The notes under the pieces are model-generated. The model made no database searches, was not told the DNA's origin, and saw only the letters and a program-made list of their open reading frames with translations. From assembly GCF_002217475.1 (NCBI RefSeq), contig NZ_MUHH01000003.1, positions 1 to 64,000 on the forward strand: a stretch of DNA of 64,000 bases, read 5' to 3'. Within the stretch, counting starts at the first letter, position 1, and every line of letters starts with the position of its first letter. Both the position numbers and the translations under genes were made by a program. Shown here piece by piece: positions 26,467 through 35,278 of this stretch. Source of the stretch: Flavobacterium tructae (GTDB taxonomy: Bacteria; Bacteroidota; Bacteroidia; Flavobacteriales; Flavobacteriaceae).

Positions 26467-27156
26467 ATGGCAACAAAAGATTTAACCATTATTTTGGTTC
26501 ACGGTGCTTGGGGAGATGGCTCACATTGGCAACATGTAATTCCGGGACTCGTAAAAGAGGGATATAAAGTGCGAAGCGTTCAAAACCCTTTGACTTCTTT
26601 ACAAGATGATATAAATAAAACTCAGGATTTAATTGATGCTCAGGAAGGAAAAGTACTTCTGGTAGGACATTCTTATGGAGGAGCAGTAATTTCGGGTGCC
26701 GGACATCATGATAAAGTGGTGGGCTTAGTTTACATTGCAGCATTTGCTCCTGATGCAGGAGATAGTCTGGGAGCTCTTTTAGGCCGCAGACCAGGATCGG
26801 GCGGAGCCAGTATTTATCCTGACCCAAAAGGTTTTCTATGGATTAAATATGATGAGTTTCATGATGCATTTGCTCAGGATTTAGACCATAAAGAAACACT
26901 GGTCTTATCACTGGCCCAAAAACCAATACACGGACAATGCTTTGGAGACATCGCAGGTGAACCGGCATGGAAAAACAAACCAAGCTGGTATCAAATTTCC
27001 AACTTCGATAACATGATTCCACCGGAAACAGAAAAAGAAATGGCAGAGCGAATAAACCCTAAAAAAATCATTCGTCTCGACGCAGGACATGCCTCCCTCG
27101 CATCACACCCCAAAGAAGTGACAGCCTTAATTTTAGAAGCAGCTGCTACATTCTAA
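26467..27156 (+). CDS. Alpha/beta hydrolase (EstC-like esterase)
   Basis: 229 residues, no signal peptide. Oxyanion motif ILVHGAWGDGSHW, nucleophile elbow VGHSYGGA with Ser69, and candidate catalytic His in LDAGHASLASHP. It matches short EstC/salicylate-esterase-like hydrolases, common in soil bacteria; substrate unknown. It stands alone with a good terminator directly after it. The large gap upstream gives room for regulation, but no operator is visible. Confidence 0.88.
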   Translation: MATKDLTIILVHGAWGDGSHWQHVIPGLVKEGYKVRSVQNPLTSLQDDINKTQDLIDAQEGKVLLVGHSYGGAVISGAGHHDKVVGLVYIAAFAPDAGDSLGALLGRRPGSGGASIYPDPKGFLWIKYDEFHDAFAQDLDHKETLVLSLAQKPIHGQCFGDIAGEPAWKNKPSWYQISNFDNMIPPETEKEMAERINPKKIIRLDAGHASLASHPKEVTALILEAAATF

Positions 27157-27166
27157 GAAACACTCC

Positions 27167-27194
27167 AAACCGCTTACTATTAGCGGTTTTTTTT
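27167..27194 (+). terminator. Terminator of the alpha/beta hydrolase gene
   Basis: Eight-base stem AAACCGCT/AGCGGTTT (27167-27174 with 27182-27189) and a T run through 27194, eleven bases after the stop. Confidence 0.8.
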
Positions 27195-27261
27195 ATTTAA
27201 TACCGCAACCGCATCCCGTAACGCGATACACCTGAATTTTTTATTCGTTCATTTTTTTTTT

Positions 27262-27269
27262 TAACTTTG
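27262..27269 (+). promoter_or_regulatory. nhaA: Putative -7 box of nhaA
   Basis: TAACTTTG matches TAnnTTTG, 52 bases ahead of the ATG at 27322. No clear -33 TTG. Confidence 0.4.
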
Positions 27270-27321
27270 AAAATATATGCCTCCAAAAAATCCCTTCTAA
27301 ATTCACTGAACTTTTATAAAA

Positions 27322-28467
27322 ATGAAATTAACAAAAACTTTTAAAGCCTTCTTCAACAATGAAAAATCAGGGGGACTACTCCTGCTTTTTGTCACCATCA
27401 TATCGCTTTATCTTGCCAATTCATCTTATCAAACGGAATATATTGCTTTCTGGGAGAAAGATCTCAACGGACATTCGATCACTCACTGGATTAATGATGG
27501 TTTAATGGCTATTTTCTTTTTGTTAATTGGCTTAGAATTAGAAAGGGAGATTTATCACGGTGAATTGTCTAATATTAAAAATGCATCTTTACCTATCATG
27601 GCAGCCTTGGGCGGAATGTTAGTTCCTGCCGGTATTTTTCTGATTTTAAATTTTGGAACAGCAACTCAAAACGGAGCAGGAATCCCAATGGCAACCGACA
27701 TCGCTTTCGCCATCGGAATCTTATCTCTTTTAGGGAAAAAAGTTCCTTCGTCGCTAAAAGTTTTTTTAACTGCATTAGCTGTTATAGATGACTTGGGAGC
27801 CATAATCGTTATTGCCATATTCTATACAACCTCAATCGCATTTGTAAATCTTGCAATTGCATTGGGGATCTGGGTTTTCTTGTTTGTTTTGAATCGTTTG
27901 AAAGTTCACAACCTTATCCCCTATCTTATCGGAGGTGTTGTAATGTGGTATTTCATGTTAAACTCAGGTGTTCATGCTACCATCACAGGAGTAATTCTGG
28001 CTTTTGTAATTCCGTTTGGAAATGGCGATGAAAATTCTGTTTCTTATAAATTACAGCATTTTCTACACAAACCGGTTGCCTTTTTTATTCTGCCTTTGTT
28101 TGCTGTTGCTAATACCTGTATTGCTATTCAGTCGGACTGGCATGAAGGATTGAATCACCCTAATACATTTGGAATTGTACTTGGGCTTGTAGTAGGCAAA
28201 CCTTTAGGTATTTTACTTTTTTCGGCTATTGGTGTAAGTCTTGGATTGTGCAACTTGCCTAAAAACTTAAAATGGGCTCATATACTAGGTGCCGGAATGC
28301 TGGGCGGAATTGGTTTTACCATGTCCATCTTTATCACTATTCTGGCCTTTAAAGACCCTGAAATTATTGTTTTCTCCAAAATCGCTATTCTGATTGCCTC
28401 TGTGCTTTCGGGTCTTTTTGGGTTATTCTATCTAAAGTTTACTTTGTCGAAGATAAAGAAGGCCTAG
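27322..28467 (+). CDS. nhaA: Na+/H+ antiporter NhaA
   Basis: 381 residues, slightly below the E. coli length of 388. Exchanges protons for internal sodium at the inner membrane. N-terminus FFNNEKSGGLLLLFVTIISLYLANS, then about 12 membrane helices. Family motifs: DGLMAIFFLLIGLELEREI, PMATDIAFAIGILSLLGKKVP, and the ion-binding pair of aspartates in LAVIDDLGAIIVIAIFY. Late segments GLVVGKPLGILLFSAIG and GGIGFTMSIFI also fit. It ends in TAG. Single gene convergent with proC. Confidence 0.96.
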   Translation: MKLTKTFKAFFNNEKSGGLLLLFVTIISLYLANSSYQTEYIAFWEKDLNGHSITHWINDGLMAIFFLLIGLELEREIYHGELSNIKNASLPIMAALGGMLVPAGIFLILNFGTATQNGAGIPMATDIAFAIGILSLLGKKVPSSLKVFLTALAVIDDLGAIIVIAIFYTTSIAFVNLAIALGIWVFLFVLNRLKVHNLIPYLIGGVVMWYFMLNSGVHATITGVILAFVIPFGNGDENSVSYKLQHFLHKPVAFFILPLFAVANTCIAIQSDWHEGLNHPNTFGIVLGLVVGKPLGILLFSAIGVSLGLCNLPKNLKWAHILGAGMLGGIGFTMSIFITILAFKDPEIIVFSKIAILIASVLSGLFGLFYLKFTLSKIKKA

Positions 28468-28509
28468 TTTTTCATAAAACAATTAATTCTAAAAACTCTA
28501 AAAAACACA

Positions 28510-28548
28510 AAATCCAAATTCCAATGTATCAACACCTGGAATTTGGAT
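28510..28548 (-). terminator. Terminator of proC
   Basis: Perfect 13-base stem AATCCAAATTCCA/TGGAATTTGGATT (28510-28522 with 28536-28548). Reading on the minus strand it is followed by TTTGTGTTTTTT. It may also stop nhaA transcripts. Confidence 0.7.
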
Positions 28549-28571
28549 TCTTAAAATAATATCGTTTATAA

Positions 28572-29348
28572 CTATCCCTTAATTTGCTTCAAAGAGGTCT
28601 TTATTCCTTTTATTAAAGACGAACTGAAACCATTATGCTCCATTTCATTCAAACCTACAATTGTACAGCCCTGAGGCGTCGTTACACGGTCGATTAATTG
28701 TTCCGGATGTACTTGTTCCTCCAACAACATTTTTGCCGCTCCTTTGACCGTTTGAGCCGCAATTGCCAACGCGGTATTAGAATCAAATCCAATTTCGATT
28801 CCGGCCTGCATAGAAGCGCGAATATATCTTAAGGCATAAGCTGTTCCGCATGCGCCAAGAACGGTTGCTGCATCCATTAATTTTTCATCAATTACCGGAG
28901 CAGTCCCCAAATCCTGAAATAAATCAACAATTGGTAATGCTTTTTCTCTGTCTTGTTCAGGAAAAGAAATACAGGTTGCCGATTCACCAAACTGCGCAGC
29001 AATATTGGGCATAATTCTAACTACTGCAAATTCATTATTGGTTTTAGACTGAAGCATGTCCAGAGACAATCCGCTTACGGCCGAGGCAATTGTTTTTCCT
29101 TTAATAACAGGTAAAATCTCTGCTAAAACAACGTCTACCTGATAGGGTTTTATGGTTAAAATAACCACATCAGCTTCCTGAATAGTATGTTTATTATCTG
29201 ATGAAACCGTAATTCCGTACTCTGATAAATACTGAATACTGCTCGTGTTTCTTCTTGTAACGGTAACCTGGTTATTTTTAGAGAATTTAGCAATTCCCAA
29301 GGCAATAGAAACCCCGAGGTTTCCGCCTCCTATAATGTGTACTTTCAT
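28572..29348 (-). CDS. proC: Pyrroline-5-carboxylate reductase
   Basis: 258 residues. Reduces 1-pyrroline-5-carboxylate to proline with NAD(P)H. The N-terminal Rossmann motif MKVHIIGGGNLGVSIALGI, the central ADVVILTIKPYQVDVVL and VRIMPNIAAQFGESAT, and the C-terminal signature DRVTTPQGCTIVGLNEMEHNGF (family form VTTPGGTTIxGL) are present; Gly is Gln at one position of that signature. No proA/proB nearby. Monocistronic with terminator downstream. Confidence 0.93.
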   Translation of the reverse strand: MKVHIIGGGNLGVSIALGIAKFSKNNQVTVTRRNTSSIQYLSEYGITVSSDNKHTIQEADVVILTIKPYQVDVVLAEILPVIKGKTIASAVSGLSLDMLQSKTNNEFAVVRIMPNIAAQFGESATCISFPEQDREKALPIVDLFQDLGTAPVIDEKLMDAATVLGACGTAYALRYIRASMQAGIEIGFDSNTALAIAAQTVKGAAKMLLEEQVHPEQLIDRVTTPQGCTIVGLNEMEHNGFSSSLIKGIKTSLKQIKG

Positions 29349-29447
29349 TGCTTTTATTTGGCTGGTTAATAGCGAATTATTCGGTTACAAATTACGTCGA
29401 TTTTAGAGATCAATAATCACTCTTATCTACTAATTTGTTGCAAAAAC

Positions 29448-30797
29448 TTAAAATCCAAGAATAAGTTTGGCTACTCCGAAGTAGAGCATAATACCAAATA
29501 CGTCATTGGTTGTGGTGATAAAGGGCCCCGTTGCAATAGCAGGATCGATTTTATTTTTATGTAAAAACAACGGTACTAAAGTTCCCAGAGTCGCTGCAAA
29601 CAAAATTACTACAATCATCGAAATTGAAATGGCCATTCCTACCAAGTACTGTTGGTACATAATGGAATGATATCCCAGTAAAAGCAACGAAATAATAGTT
29701 CCCGAAATCATCGAAACGGTTATCTCCTTGCTAAAGTATCCTCTGCTGAATTCTTTTAGTGTTCCATTTGCCAAACCCTGCACAACGATTGCCGAAGCCT
29801 GAACTCCAATGTTACCTGCTGTCGCAGAAAGCAACGGTACAAAAATAATCAGAGTTGAATATTTCTGAAAAGTGGCTTCGTTACCCTTTAGTACAAATGA
29901 TGCAACAATTTCGATTACCATCCCAATTAAAAGCCATGGCAAACGTGCCTTGGTCAATTCCAGAACACTATCGTTTGATTCAACGTCTTGTGTAATACCC
30001 GCTGCCAACTGATAATCTTTATCGGCTTCGTCCTTAATTACGTCTACGATATCATCAATCGTAATTCTTCCTACCAAACGGCCTAACTCGTCAACCACCG
30101 GAATTGCCTCTAAATCGTATTTCTGCATGATACGGGCCACTTCAACATCTTCGGTATCAACATTTACAAAATTTAACTTTCTGATGTAAATATCTCCGAT
30201 CTGTGTTTTGGTTGAAGTGGTCAATAAATCTTTAAGAGACAGTCTGCCTTTCAAACGATTCTCATCGTCAACGACATAGATTGAATGTACTCTGGAAACA
30301 TTCTCGGCCTGAATACGCATTTCTTTGACACAGGTAAGAACATTCCAGTTTTCATTAACTTTCACCAGCTCTTTCCCCATCAAACCTCCGGCAGTATTCT
30401 CGTCGTAACGCAATAATTCGACAATGTCTTTTGCGTGTTCAACGTCATTTAACTCAGAGATTACCTCTGCTTTAATGTCCTGCGAAAGTTCGGCGATAAT
30501 ATCCGCCGCATCATTGGTTTCAAGCTCATCAAGCTCTTCTGCAATCTCTTTAGGCGACAGACGGCTTAAGATGTTTTCACGAAGATCATCTTCTAGTTCC
30601 AGAAGAATCTCGGCCGTTTTATCACTATCTAAAACCTTAAAAATATAGGTTGCATCGTCGAAATCCAGCTCGTCCAGAATTTCGGCTATATCAGCATGGT
30701 GCAAATCGTTAAGTAAAATTTCAAGTTCCTTGTCATTTTTCTTAACAATGTGCTCTTCTAATTGTTGAATTAAGTCTTTGCTAACTTTGAACTCCAT
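29448..30797 (-). CDS. mgtE: Magnesium transporter MgtE
   Basis: 449 residues, normal length. Mg2+ channel of the inner membrane gated by intracellular Mg2+. The N-terminal acidic helical domain has typical repeats ([40 protein letters not shown]), then two CBS domains (about 135-255, e.g. [22 protein letters not shown] and [25 protein letters not shown]), then five helices from [18 protein letters not shown] to [15 protein letters not shown] with [13 protein letters not shown]. Its first 17 bases overlap the end of rsmA, so the two are coupled. I see no M-box-like leader. Confidence 0.96.
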   Translation of the reverse strand: MEFKVSKDLIQQLEEHIVKKNDKELEILLNDLHHADIAEILDELDFDDATYIFKVLDSDKTAEILLELEDDLRENILSRLSPKEIAEELDELETNDAADIIAELSQDIKAEVISELNDVEHAKDIVELLRYDENTAGGLMGKELVKVNENWNVLTCVKEMRIQAENVSRVHSIYVVDDENRLKGRLSLKDLLTTSTKTQIGDIYIRKLNFVNVDTEDVEVARIMQKYDLEAIPVVDELGRLVGRITIDDIVDVIKDEADKDYQLAAGITQDVESNDSVLELTKARLPWLLIGMVIEIVASFVLKGNEATFQKYSTLIIFVPLLSATAGNIGVQASAIVVQGLANGTLKEFSRGYFSKEITVSMISGTIISLLLLGYHSIMYQQYLVGMAISISMIVVILFAATLGTLVPLFLHKNKIDPAIATGPFITTTNDVFGIMLYFGVAKLILGF

Positions 30798-31566
30798 CGG
30801 CTTCTATTTTTTGAGTCAGTTCAATAAATTCTTCTACGCTAAGCTGTTCAGGACGTTTATCAAAGATAGTGTCTTCTCGCAACTTATCAGTTAAATTTAA
30901 TGTTTTCAAACTGTTACGTAATGTTTTTCGTCTTTGCTGAAAAGCCGTTTTCACTACTGTGAAAAACAATTTTTCTCCGCACGGAAGACTATAATCTTCC
31001 TTTCGGGTCATTCTCATCACACCCGACTTCACCTTGGGCGGAGGAATAAAGACGTTTTCATCTACTGTAAACAGGTACTCTGTAGTATAGAAAGCCTGAG
31101 CCAGAACGGATAAGATTCCGTAAGCCTTTGATCCTTTTTTCTCGCAGATTCGTTCTGCAACTTCCTTTTGAAACATCCCCGAAAATTCCGGAATCTGATG
31201 TTTAAATTCTAAAGTTCTAAAAACAATCTGTGTTGAAATATTGTAAGGGAAGTTTCCGATAATAGCGAATTGCTTGTTCTCGTAAACCTCATTAATATTG
31301 TACTTCAGGAAATCCTGAGAAATAATGTTATCTTTTAATTTTGGATAATTTTCACCTAAATACGCCACCGATTCTGTGTCGATCTCGATCACGTGTGTAT
31401 TAATTGGTTTGTCAAGCAAATACTTAGTCAACACACCCATCCCCGGCCCTATTTCTAAAACCTCATCATATCCGTTCAGGCTTAGAGTATCTGCAATTGC
31501 TTTAGCGATACTTTCATCCTTTAAAAAGTGTTGTCCTAAATGTTTTTTAGCTTTTACTTTTTCCAT
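30781..31566 (-). CDS. rsmA: 16S rRNA (adenine1518-N6/adenine1519-N6)-dimethyltransferase
   Basis: 261 residues, normal for KsgA. Dimethylates two adenosines in helix 45 of 16S rRNA during 30S maturation, using SAM. Motifs: [18 protein letters not shown] site [16 protein letters not shown], and the target-base motif [11 protein letters not shown] (NxPY). The C-terminal helical domain includes [18 protein letters not shown]. It overlaps mgtE by 17 bases. Confidence 0.96.
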   Translation of the reverse strand: MEKVKAKKHLGQHFLKDESIAKAIADTLSLNGYDEVLEIGPGMGVLTKYLLDKPINTHVIEIDTESVAYLGENYPKLKDNIISQDFLKYNINEVYENKQFAIIGNFPYNISTQIVFRTLEFKHQIPEFSGMFQKEVAERICEKKGSKAYGILSVLAQAFYTTEYLFTVDENVFIPPPKVKSGVMRMTRKEDYSLPCGEKLFFTVVKTAFQQRRKTLRNSLKTLNLTDKLREDTIFDKRPEQLSVEEFIELTQKIEADGVQS

Positions 31567-31640
31567 TCTCTTTTCTAGATTCTTAGATTGTCAGACTACT
31601 TAAATTGTTAGATTATCGAATAATCCAAAAATCAAGTCAT

Positions 31641-31771
31641 CTACTTCTTATTTATTTCACGAAGCTGCTGAATATCGAGTAAATCTTTAGCTCTGTTCGC
31701 TTTAATCTTACTTGTAATCAGGTCTTCCAGTGATAAATTCATCAATGTTTTGATTCCACAATTATGACATC
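31641..31771 (-). pseudogene. C-terminal relic of a nucleotidyltransferase-like protein
   Basis: A minus-strand frame ending at TAG (31643-31641) encodes, after a chance Met at 31742, MNLSLEDLITSKIKANRAKDLLDIQQLREINKK (written in two parts: MNLSLEDLITSKIKAN, then RAKDLLDIQQLREINKK). This is the typical end of small MNT/DUF6036-type nucleotidyltransferases (ISLEDLIxxKxxxxRxKDLxDIxxL). The catalytic GSxxxxDxD part is absent, and the frame opens only a few codons upstream. It lies directly behind the 61-residue gene that I recall preceding such a nucleotidyltransferase in relatives. I read it as what is left after a deletion. Confidence 0.6.
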
Positions 31772-31957
31772 CTATTTTGGTTTAATCACAATGAGAAAAT
31801 TATCTTTATTCTTATCCTCTTTATTCTTAATCGGAAACCTGCTTACCTGTTCCATCAAACGAAAAAAAGCGTAAACTCTTTCGGTTTTAGACAACTTCAG
31901 GAAATCTTCCTGTTGCTGTTTGTTACTTTCTTCTTTTGTTTGAAACCGAATCTCCAT
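31772..31957 (-). CDS. Small hypothetical protein, former partner of a nucleotidyltransferase
   Basis: 61 residues, acidic/polar, mostly helical: MEIRFQTKEESNKQQQEDFL, LSKTERVYAFFRLMEQVSRF, and a Lys-rich end KDNFLIVIKPK. It resembles short flavobacterial proteins that I recall in front of a nucleotidyltransferase gene as a two-gene unit; here the second gene survives only as a relic downstream. Function unknown. It could be an antitoxin-like or regulatory partner, but nothing in the sequence proves that. A strong 24-base inverted repeat lies about nine bases before its ATG. Confidence 0.65.
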   Translation of the reverse strand: MEIRFQTKEESNKQQQEDFLKLSKTERVYAFFRLMEQVSRFPIKNKEDKNKDNFLIVIKPK

Positions 31958-31965
31958 CTTTTCTT

Positions 31966-32023
31966 AGATTGTTAGACTGTTGGATTATTCAAAACATCTA
32001 ATAATCCAACAGTCCAACAATCT
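31966..32023. repeat. Long inverted repeat with 24-base arms
   Basis: Arms 31966-31989 and 32000-32023 differ at one position (AGATTGTTAGACTGTTGGAT... against its complement), loop of ten bases. It sits between the DUF4286 stop and the 61-residue gene, so it may act as a terminator, although a U run is not evident. A related but decayed AGATTGTCAGAC element is seen at 31580-31615. Confidence 0.8.
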
Positions 32024-32026
32024 CTT

Positions 32027-32338
32027 TTAATGTTCCGAAATCACTTCCAACTCTGTTCTGAAAGAAAGCATTTTATCCGCGAATAATTCCAAAGCTTCTC
32101 TGTGAAATGCCGGTTCGTCTTCGATATAATAACGCTCTAACGTTTCTTTACTGTCTGTAACATATTGAACGGAATAGGTAATTCCGCCCATTTCTTCTTC
32201 AATCATCACTCTTACAATTCTTGCCGAAGAAAACTTTTGTGTGGCTAAAATTTCAGGAATATGTTTTTCCTGCATCCATTTTAACCATTGCTCCTGAACG
32301 CTCTCGTGTATATTGGTAGTAACGTTGTAAATAATCAT
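32027..32338 (-). CDS. DUF4286 family protein
   Basis: 103 residues. MIIYNVTTNIHESVQEQWLKWMQEKHIPEILATQKF is the characteristic start of DUF4286, a dimeric alpha-beta barrel-like family of unknown function; ARIVRVMIEEEMGGITYSVQY and the end FHREALELFADKMLSFRTELEVI fit. It stands between the TPR gene and rsmA in the minus-strand run. No catalytic residues can be named. Confidence 0.88.
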   Translation of the reverse strand: MIIYNVTTNIHESVQEQWLKWMQEKHIPEILATQKFSSARIVRVMIEEEMGGITYSVQYVTDSKETLERYYIEDEPAFHREALELFADKMLSFRTELEVISEH

Positions 32339-32347
32339 TTTTTTTCA

Positions 32348-32383
32348 AAGGTTCTGAGATGCTAAGACTCTAAGGTTCTGAGT
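32348..32383. repeat. TTAG/CTAAG-type intergenic repeat
   Basis: AGGTTCTGAGATGCTAAGACTCTAAGGTTCTGAG-like stretch with internal repeats of CTAAG and GGTTCTGAG. The same type is at 19041-19073 and 20006-20043. Function unknown. Confidence 0.5.
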
Positions 32384-32463
32384 TTTTTTTTCTGAAACTT
32401 AAAAATCAATTCTCATGTTTTTAATTCTATTTTTTGGAATTTGCTTTTTGAAATTTATTTCTT

Positions 32464-34245
32464 TTACAAATTCTTGTCTCCTCTTAACTCCCGGTATTTT
32501 TTCCTGGCATCAACAAAGTAAATACTGTCCTGATGATTAAAAATTACCTTCTCATATAAAGGCTTCGCCTTTTCTGCGTTATGCAATTCATCGTTGTAAA
32601 TTTCTGCAGAGAAAAACAATGCTTCGTCGATATAAATTCCGTCGCCATGATGGTCAATAATCTGCTGATACTGCGCCAAAGCTGAGGTGTAATCCTTCAG
32701 GCTTTCGTAAATTTTACCTAAACGCAACATTGTAACAGCTTCAATTTCCTGCCCTTTAAACGTTTTCAATATCCCCTGAAACTGAGCTATTGCTTCCTGC
32801 TTTTTATTCTGATACATCAAAAAATCACCTTTGGCAAACTGCTTCAAAGCGGTTTGTGTTGAATCGGCAACTGTATTGTCGTTGATCAGTAAAAAATACT
32901 CGAGTGCATCATTGGCAATTAATTGCGTATTGGCCGCCTTCAATTCTTTAAACTGTTTCAAAGCCCACTCGAAATCACCTTTGTAATAACTTGTTTTGGC
33001 GGCTTTCAAACTCGCTTCATGCGCCATTACATCGTTCTTCAAATCCAATTGAATTTGCGAATAATAAATAAGTGCCTGATTGAACTTCTCTTCTAAAAGC
33101 AGAATGTCTGCCAGCTCCATTTTCGCATCTGCCTGCTGATAGGCATTCAGATTTAATTCCAGCGCTTTTTTAATAATATCCTTGCCTTCTTCTGTCTTTT
33201 TAAGATTAAAAGCCAGGAAATGCGCCTGAATTATTTGCAAAGATAAGGTAAAAGGAGTTATTTCATAAGTTATGAGCAATTGTTGTAGTTCGGAATTGAT
33301 TAATGGATAATCTTTCTCCTGCGCTTTATCAATTTTTATCTGCATCAAAGACGAATTCGTCTGAATGAGTAAATCACGATCTTTAGTCGTCTGAAGAATA
33401 AAATTGAAAATCTCCTCTGCCGTATCAATATCCTCTTCATTTAACGCAAATTGTCCCAGATTAACAATACTTGAGAGTGATTCCGGGTCCCGTTTGTAGA
33501 TTGCTTTCTCCTGAATAAAAGCTTTACTGAATTCTTTCTGCTGTACATAAAACCAACTCAGGTAATGATTCCAAAACACATCCTGATCTTTTTGTGTTCT
33601 CAGAATCAAAGCTTTTCGCATCGCATCTTTAAAAGCGGTATTATCCGTTTCACCGTTCATGAAACGAGACAGCTGTGTCTGTATTAAATTTGCGTTCTGT
33701 GGATTTTTGTACGATTCTGTCAGCAAAAGATCAATCATCTGATCCGTCTGCCCTAACTGTCCGTACAACATTCCGATTTGAAAATTGAAATTATAATTCG
33801 GCTGAATTGACATGGCTGTCTGATAGGCTCGTAATGCATACTCAAGCAGTACTTTTTTCTCAAAAGAATTACCAACTCCGTAAACATCATTGGGATTGGT
33901 TTTGATCTTTTCGATCGCCTGTTCGTAGTAACTTTTGGCTTTAGCATCGTTTTTTTGCAGTTGGAAATTATATCCTAACTCTACTAAAAAAACGCCTTGT
34001 TTGTATTTGTTGTAACGATCCTGAATTACTTTCTGTGCAGTCTCAAACTGCTGCAACTGCTGATAACAGTCAATTGTTCTTAAAAAATATTGTGTATTGG
34101 ACGGCGAACTGTTTAAAAGTTCTTCGTAACTGATTTTAGCTTTTTCGAAATCACCTTTATCGTAATAATACTGCGCAAGCTGTTCATTCTGTGAAAATGC
34201 AAAAGCAGACCAGAACAAAACGATATAGATGATGCTGTTTTTCAT
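32464..34245 (-). CDS. Exported tetratricopeptide repeat protein
   Basis: 593 residues. A signal peptide (MKNSIIYIVLFWSAFAFSQ) is followed by TPR-type helical repeats over nearly the whole length: LAQYYYDKGDFEKAKISYEELL, QPNYNFNFQIGMLYGQLGQ, AKTSYYKGDFEWALKQFKELK, MLRLGKIYESLKDYTSALAQYQQII and EIYNDELHNAEKAKPLYEKVI. It should form a periplasmic protein-binding solenoid; the partner is unknown. It lies downstream of lgt and serS in the same direction with about 100-base repeat-containing gaps. Confidence 0.9.
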   Translation of the reverse strand: MKNSIIYIVLFWSAFAFSQNEQLAQYYYDKGDFEKAKISYEELLNSSPSNTQYFLRTIDCYQQLQQFETAQKVIQDRYNKYKQGVFLVELGYNFQLQKNDAKAKSYYEQAIEKIKTNPNDVYGVGNSFEKKVLLEYALRAYQTAMSIQPNYNFNFQIGMLYGQLGQTDQMIDLLLTESYKNPQNANLIQTQLSRFMNGETDNTAFKDAMRKALILRTQKDQDVFWNHYLSWFYVQQKEFSKAFIQEKAIYKRDPESLSSIVNLGQFALNEEDIDTAEEIFNFILQTTKDRDLLIQTNSSLMQIKIDKAQEKDYPLINSELQQLLITYEITPFTLSLQIIQAHFLAFNLKKTEEGKDIIKKALELNLNAYQQADAKMELADILLLEEKFNQALIYYSQIQLDLKNDVMAHEASLKAAKTSYYKGDFEWALKQFKELKAANTQLIANDALEYFLLINDNTVADSTQTALKQFAKGDFLMYQNKKQEAIAQFQGILKTFKGQEIEAVTMLRLGKIYESLKDYTSALAQYQQIIDHHGDGIYIDEALFFSAEIYNDELHNAEKAKPLYEKVIFNHQDSIYFVDARKKYRELRGDKNL

Positions 34246-34263
34246 ATTATAGCTTTTTTTTCA

Positions 34264-34344
34264 GTGTTCAGTGACAGTTCTCTATCGCAGTTTACAGTTT
34301 GCATAATTCAACATAGACTGAGACTGAGAACCGCGACTGAAAAC
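34264..34344. repeat. Intergenic inverted repeat between lgt and the TPR gene
   Basis: Arms 34264-34283 and 34325-34344 (GTGTTCAGTGACAGTTCTC against GAGAACCGCGACTGAAAAC) pair with few mismatches. Related in sequence to 35197-35266. Confidence 0.6.
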
Positions 34345-35168
34345 TAAATATAAACATTCTTCTTAGACTTCCAGACAATCAGTCCCAGGCCTATCAAAAT
34401 AAAAGGAATACTCAATATTTGTCCCATGTTAATGGGCATACTATTTTCGAAAGCTTCCTGATTTTCTTTGAAAAACTCAATTATGAATCGCGCCAGAAAC
34501 AGTAACATCAGGAAATAGCCAAAGATCAAACCATCTGCTTTTCGTATCTTCTCTGACTTGTACATTGTCAGTAAAATCACGAAAATCAACAGGTAGGCAA
34601 AAGCTTCATACAGCTGTGTCGGGTGTCTTGGGATTAAATCGTCTCTCTGAAAAACCACACCCCAGTTTCCATCAGTAGGTTTTCCGTAAATCTCAGAATT
34701 CATAAAATTCCCAAATCTGATAAAAGCTCCCGTAACCGGAACTCCAATTGCCATTTTATCTAAAAGCCACAGGAATTTTACTTTATACTTTCGACAATAT
34801 AAAACCATAGCGGTTAAAACTCCTATTGAACCTCCGTGGCTTGCAAGCCCCTGGTATCCAACAAATTTATAGACTCCTGCTACTTTTTGTATGGGTAACA
34901 GAATCTCTATCGGATGCTGTAAAAAATAGGACGGTTCGTAAAAAAAACAATGTCCCAGTCTCGCTCCCAAAATGGTCCCGACGATTACATACACCAATAA
35001 ACTATCAAGATTATCCAGCGAAAGATTTTCTTTTTTGTAAATATTACGTACTATGGCATAGCCCAACAGTAATCCGCAGGCAAAAAAAGCACCATAATAT
35101 TTTAATGGAAAACTATCTGTAATCCAAAAAATAACGGGATCTGCGTCCCAATTTAAAATCCCTCTCAT
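34344..35168 (-). CDS. lgt: Prolipoprotein diacylglyceryl transferase
   Basis: 274 residues, seven predicted membrane helices. Moves diacylglycerol from phosphatidylglycerol to the lipobox Cys of prolipoproteins, needed for the many lipoproteins in this window. Motifs: IVGTILGARLGHCFFYEP, the catalytic HGGSIGVL segment in YQGLASHGGSIGV, the Lgt signature RFGNFMNSEIYGKPT, and PRHPTQLYEAFAYLLIF. The start at 35168 (MRGILNWDADPVIFWITDSFPLKYYG) is normal for Bacteroidota Lgt. Confidence 0.96.
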   Translation of the reverse strand: MRGILNWDADPVIFWITDSFPLKYYGAFFACGLLLGYAIVRNIYKKENLSLDNLDSLLVYVIVGTILGARLGHCFFYEPSYFLQHPIEILLPIQKVAGVYKFVGYQGLASHGGSIGVLTAMVLYCRKYKVKFLWLLDKMAIGVPVTGAFIRFGNFMNSEIYGKPTDGNWGVVFQRDDLIPRHPTQLYEAFAYLLIFVILLTMYKSEKIRKADGLIFGYFLMLLFLARFIIEFFKENQEAFENSMPINMGQILSIPFILIGLGLIVWKSKKNVYI

Positions 35169-35196
35169 CTTCCTCTTTTTTTTATATTCAGTCTCG

Positions 35197-35266
35197 GTTT
35201 ACAGTATTCAGTCGCAGTCTCAATATTCAGTGCAATTCACTGGAAACTGAGACCGCGACTGTAAAC
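35197..35266. repeat. Intergenic inverted repeat between serS and lgt
   Basis: Left arm GTTTACAGT-attca-GTCGCAGTCTCA (35197-35222) and right arm TGAGACCGCGACTGTAAAC (35248-35266) pair with a five-base bulge. Sequence kin of 34264-34344, so a two-copy family on either side of lgt. Confidence 0.65.
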
Positions 35267-35278
35267 TTTACCTCAATC

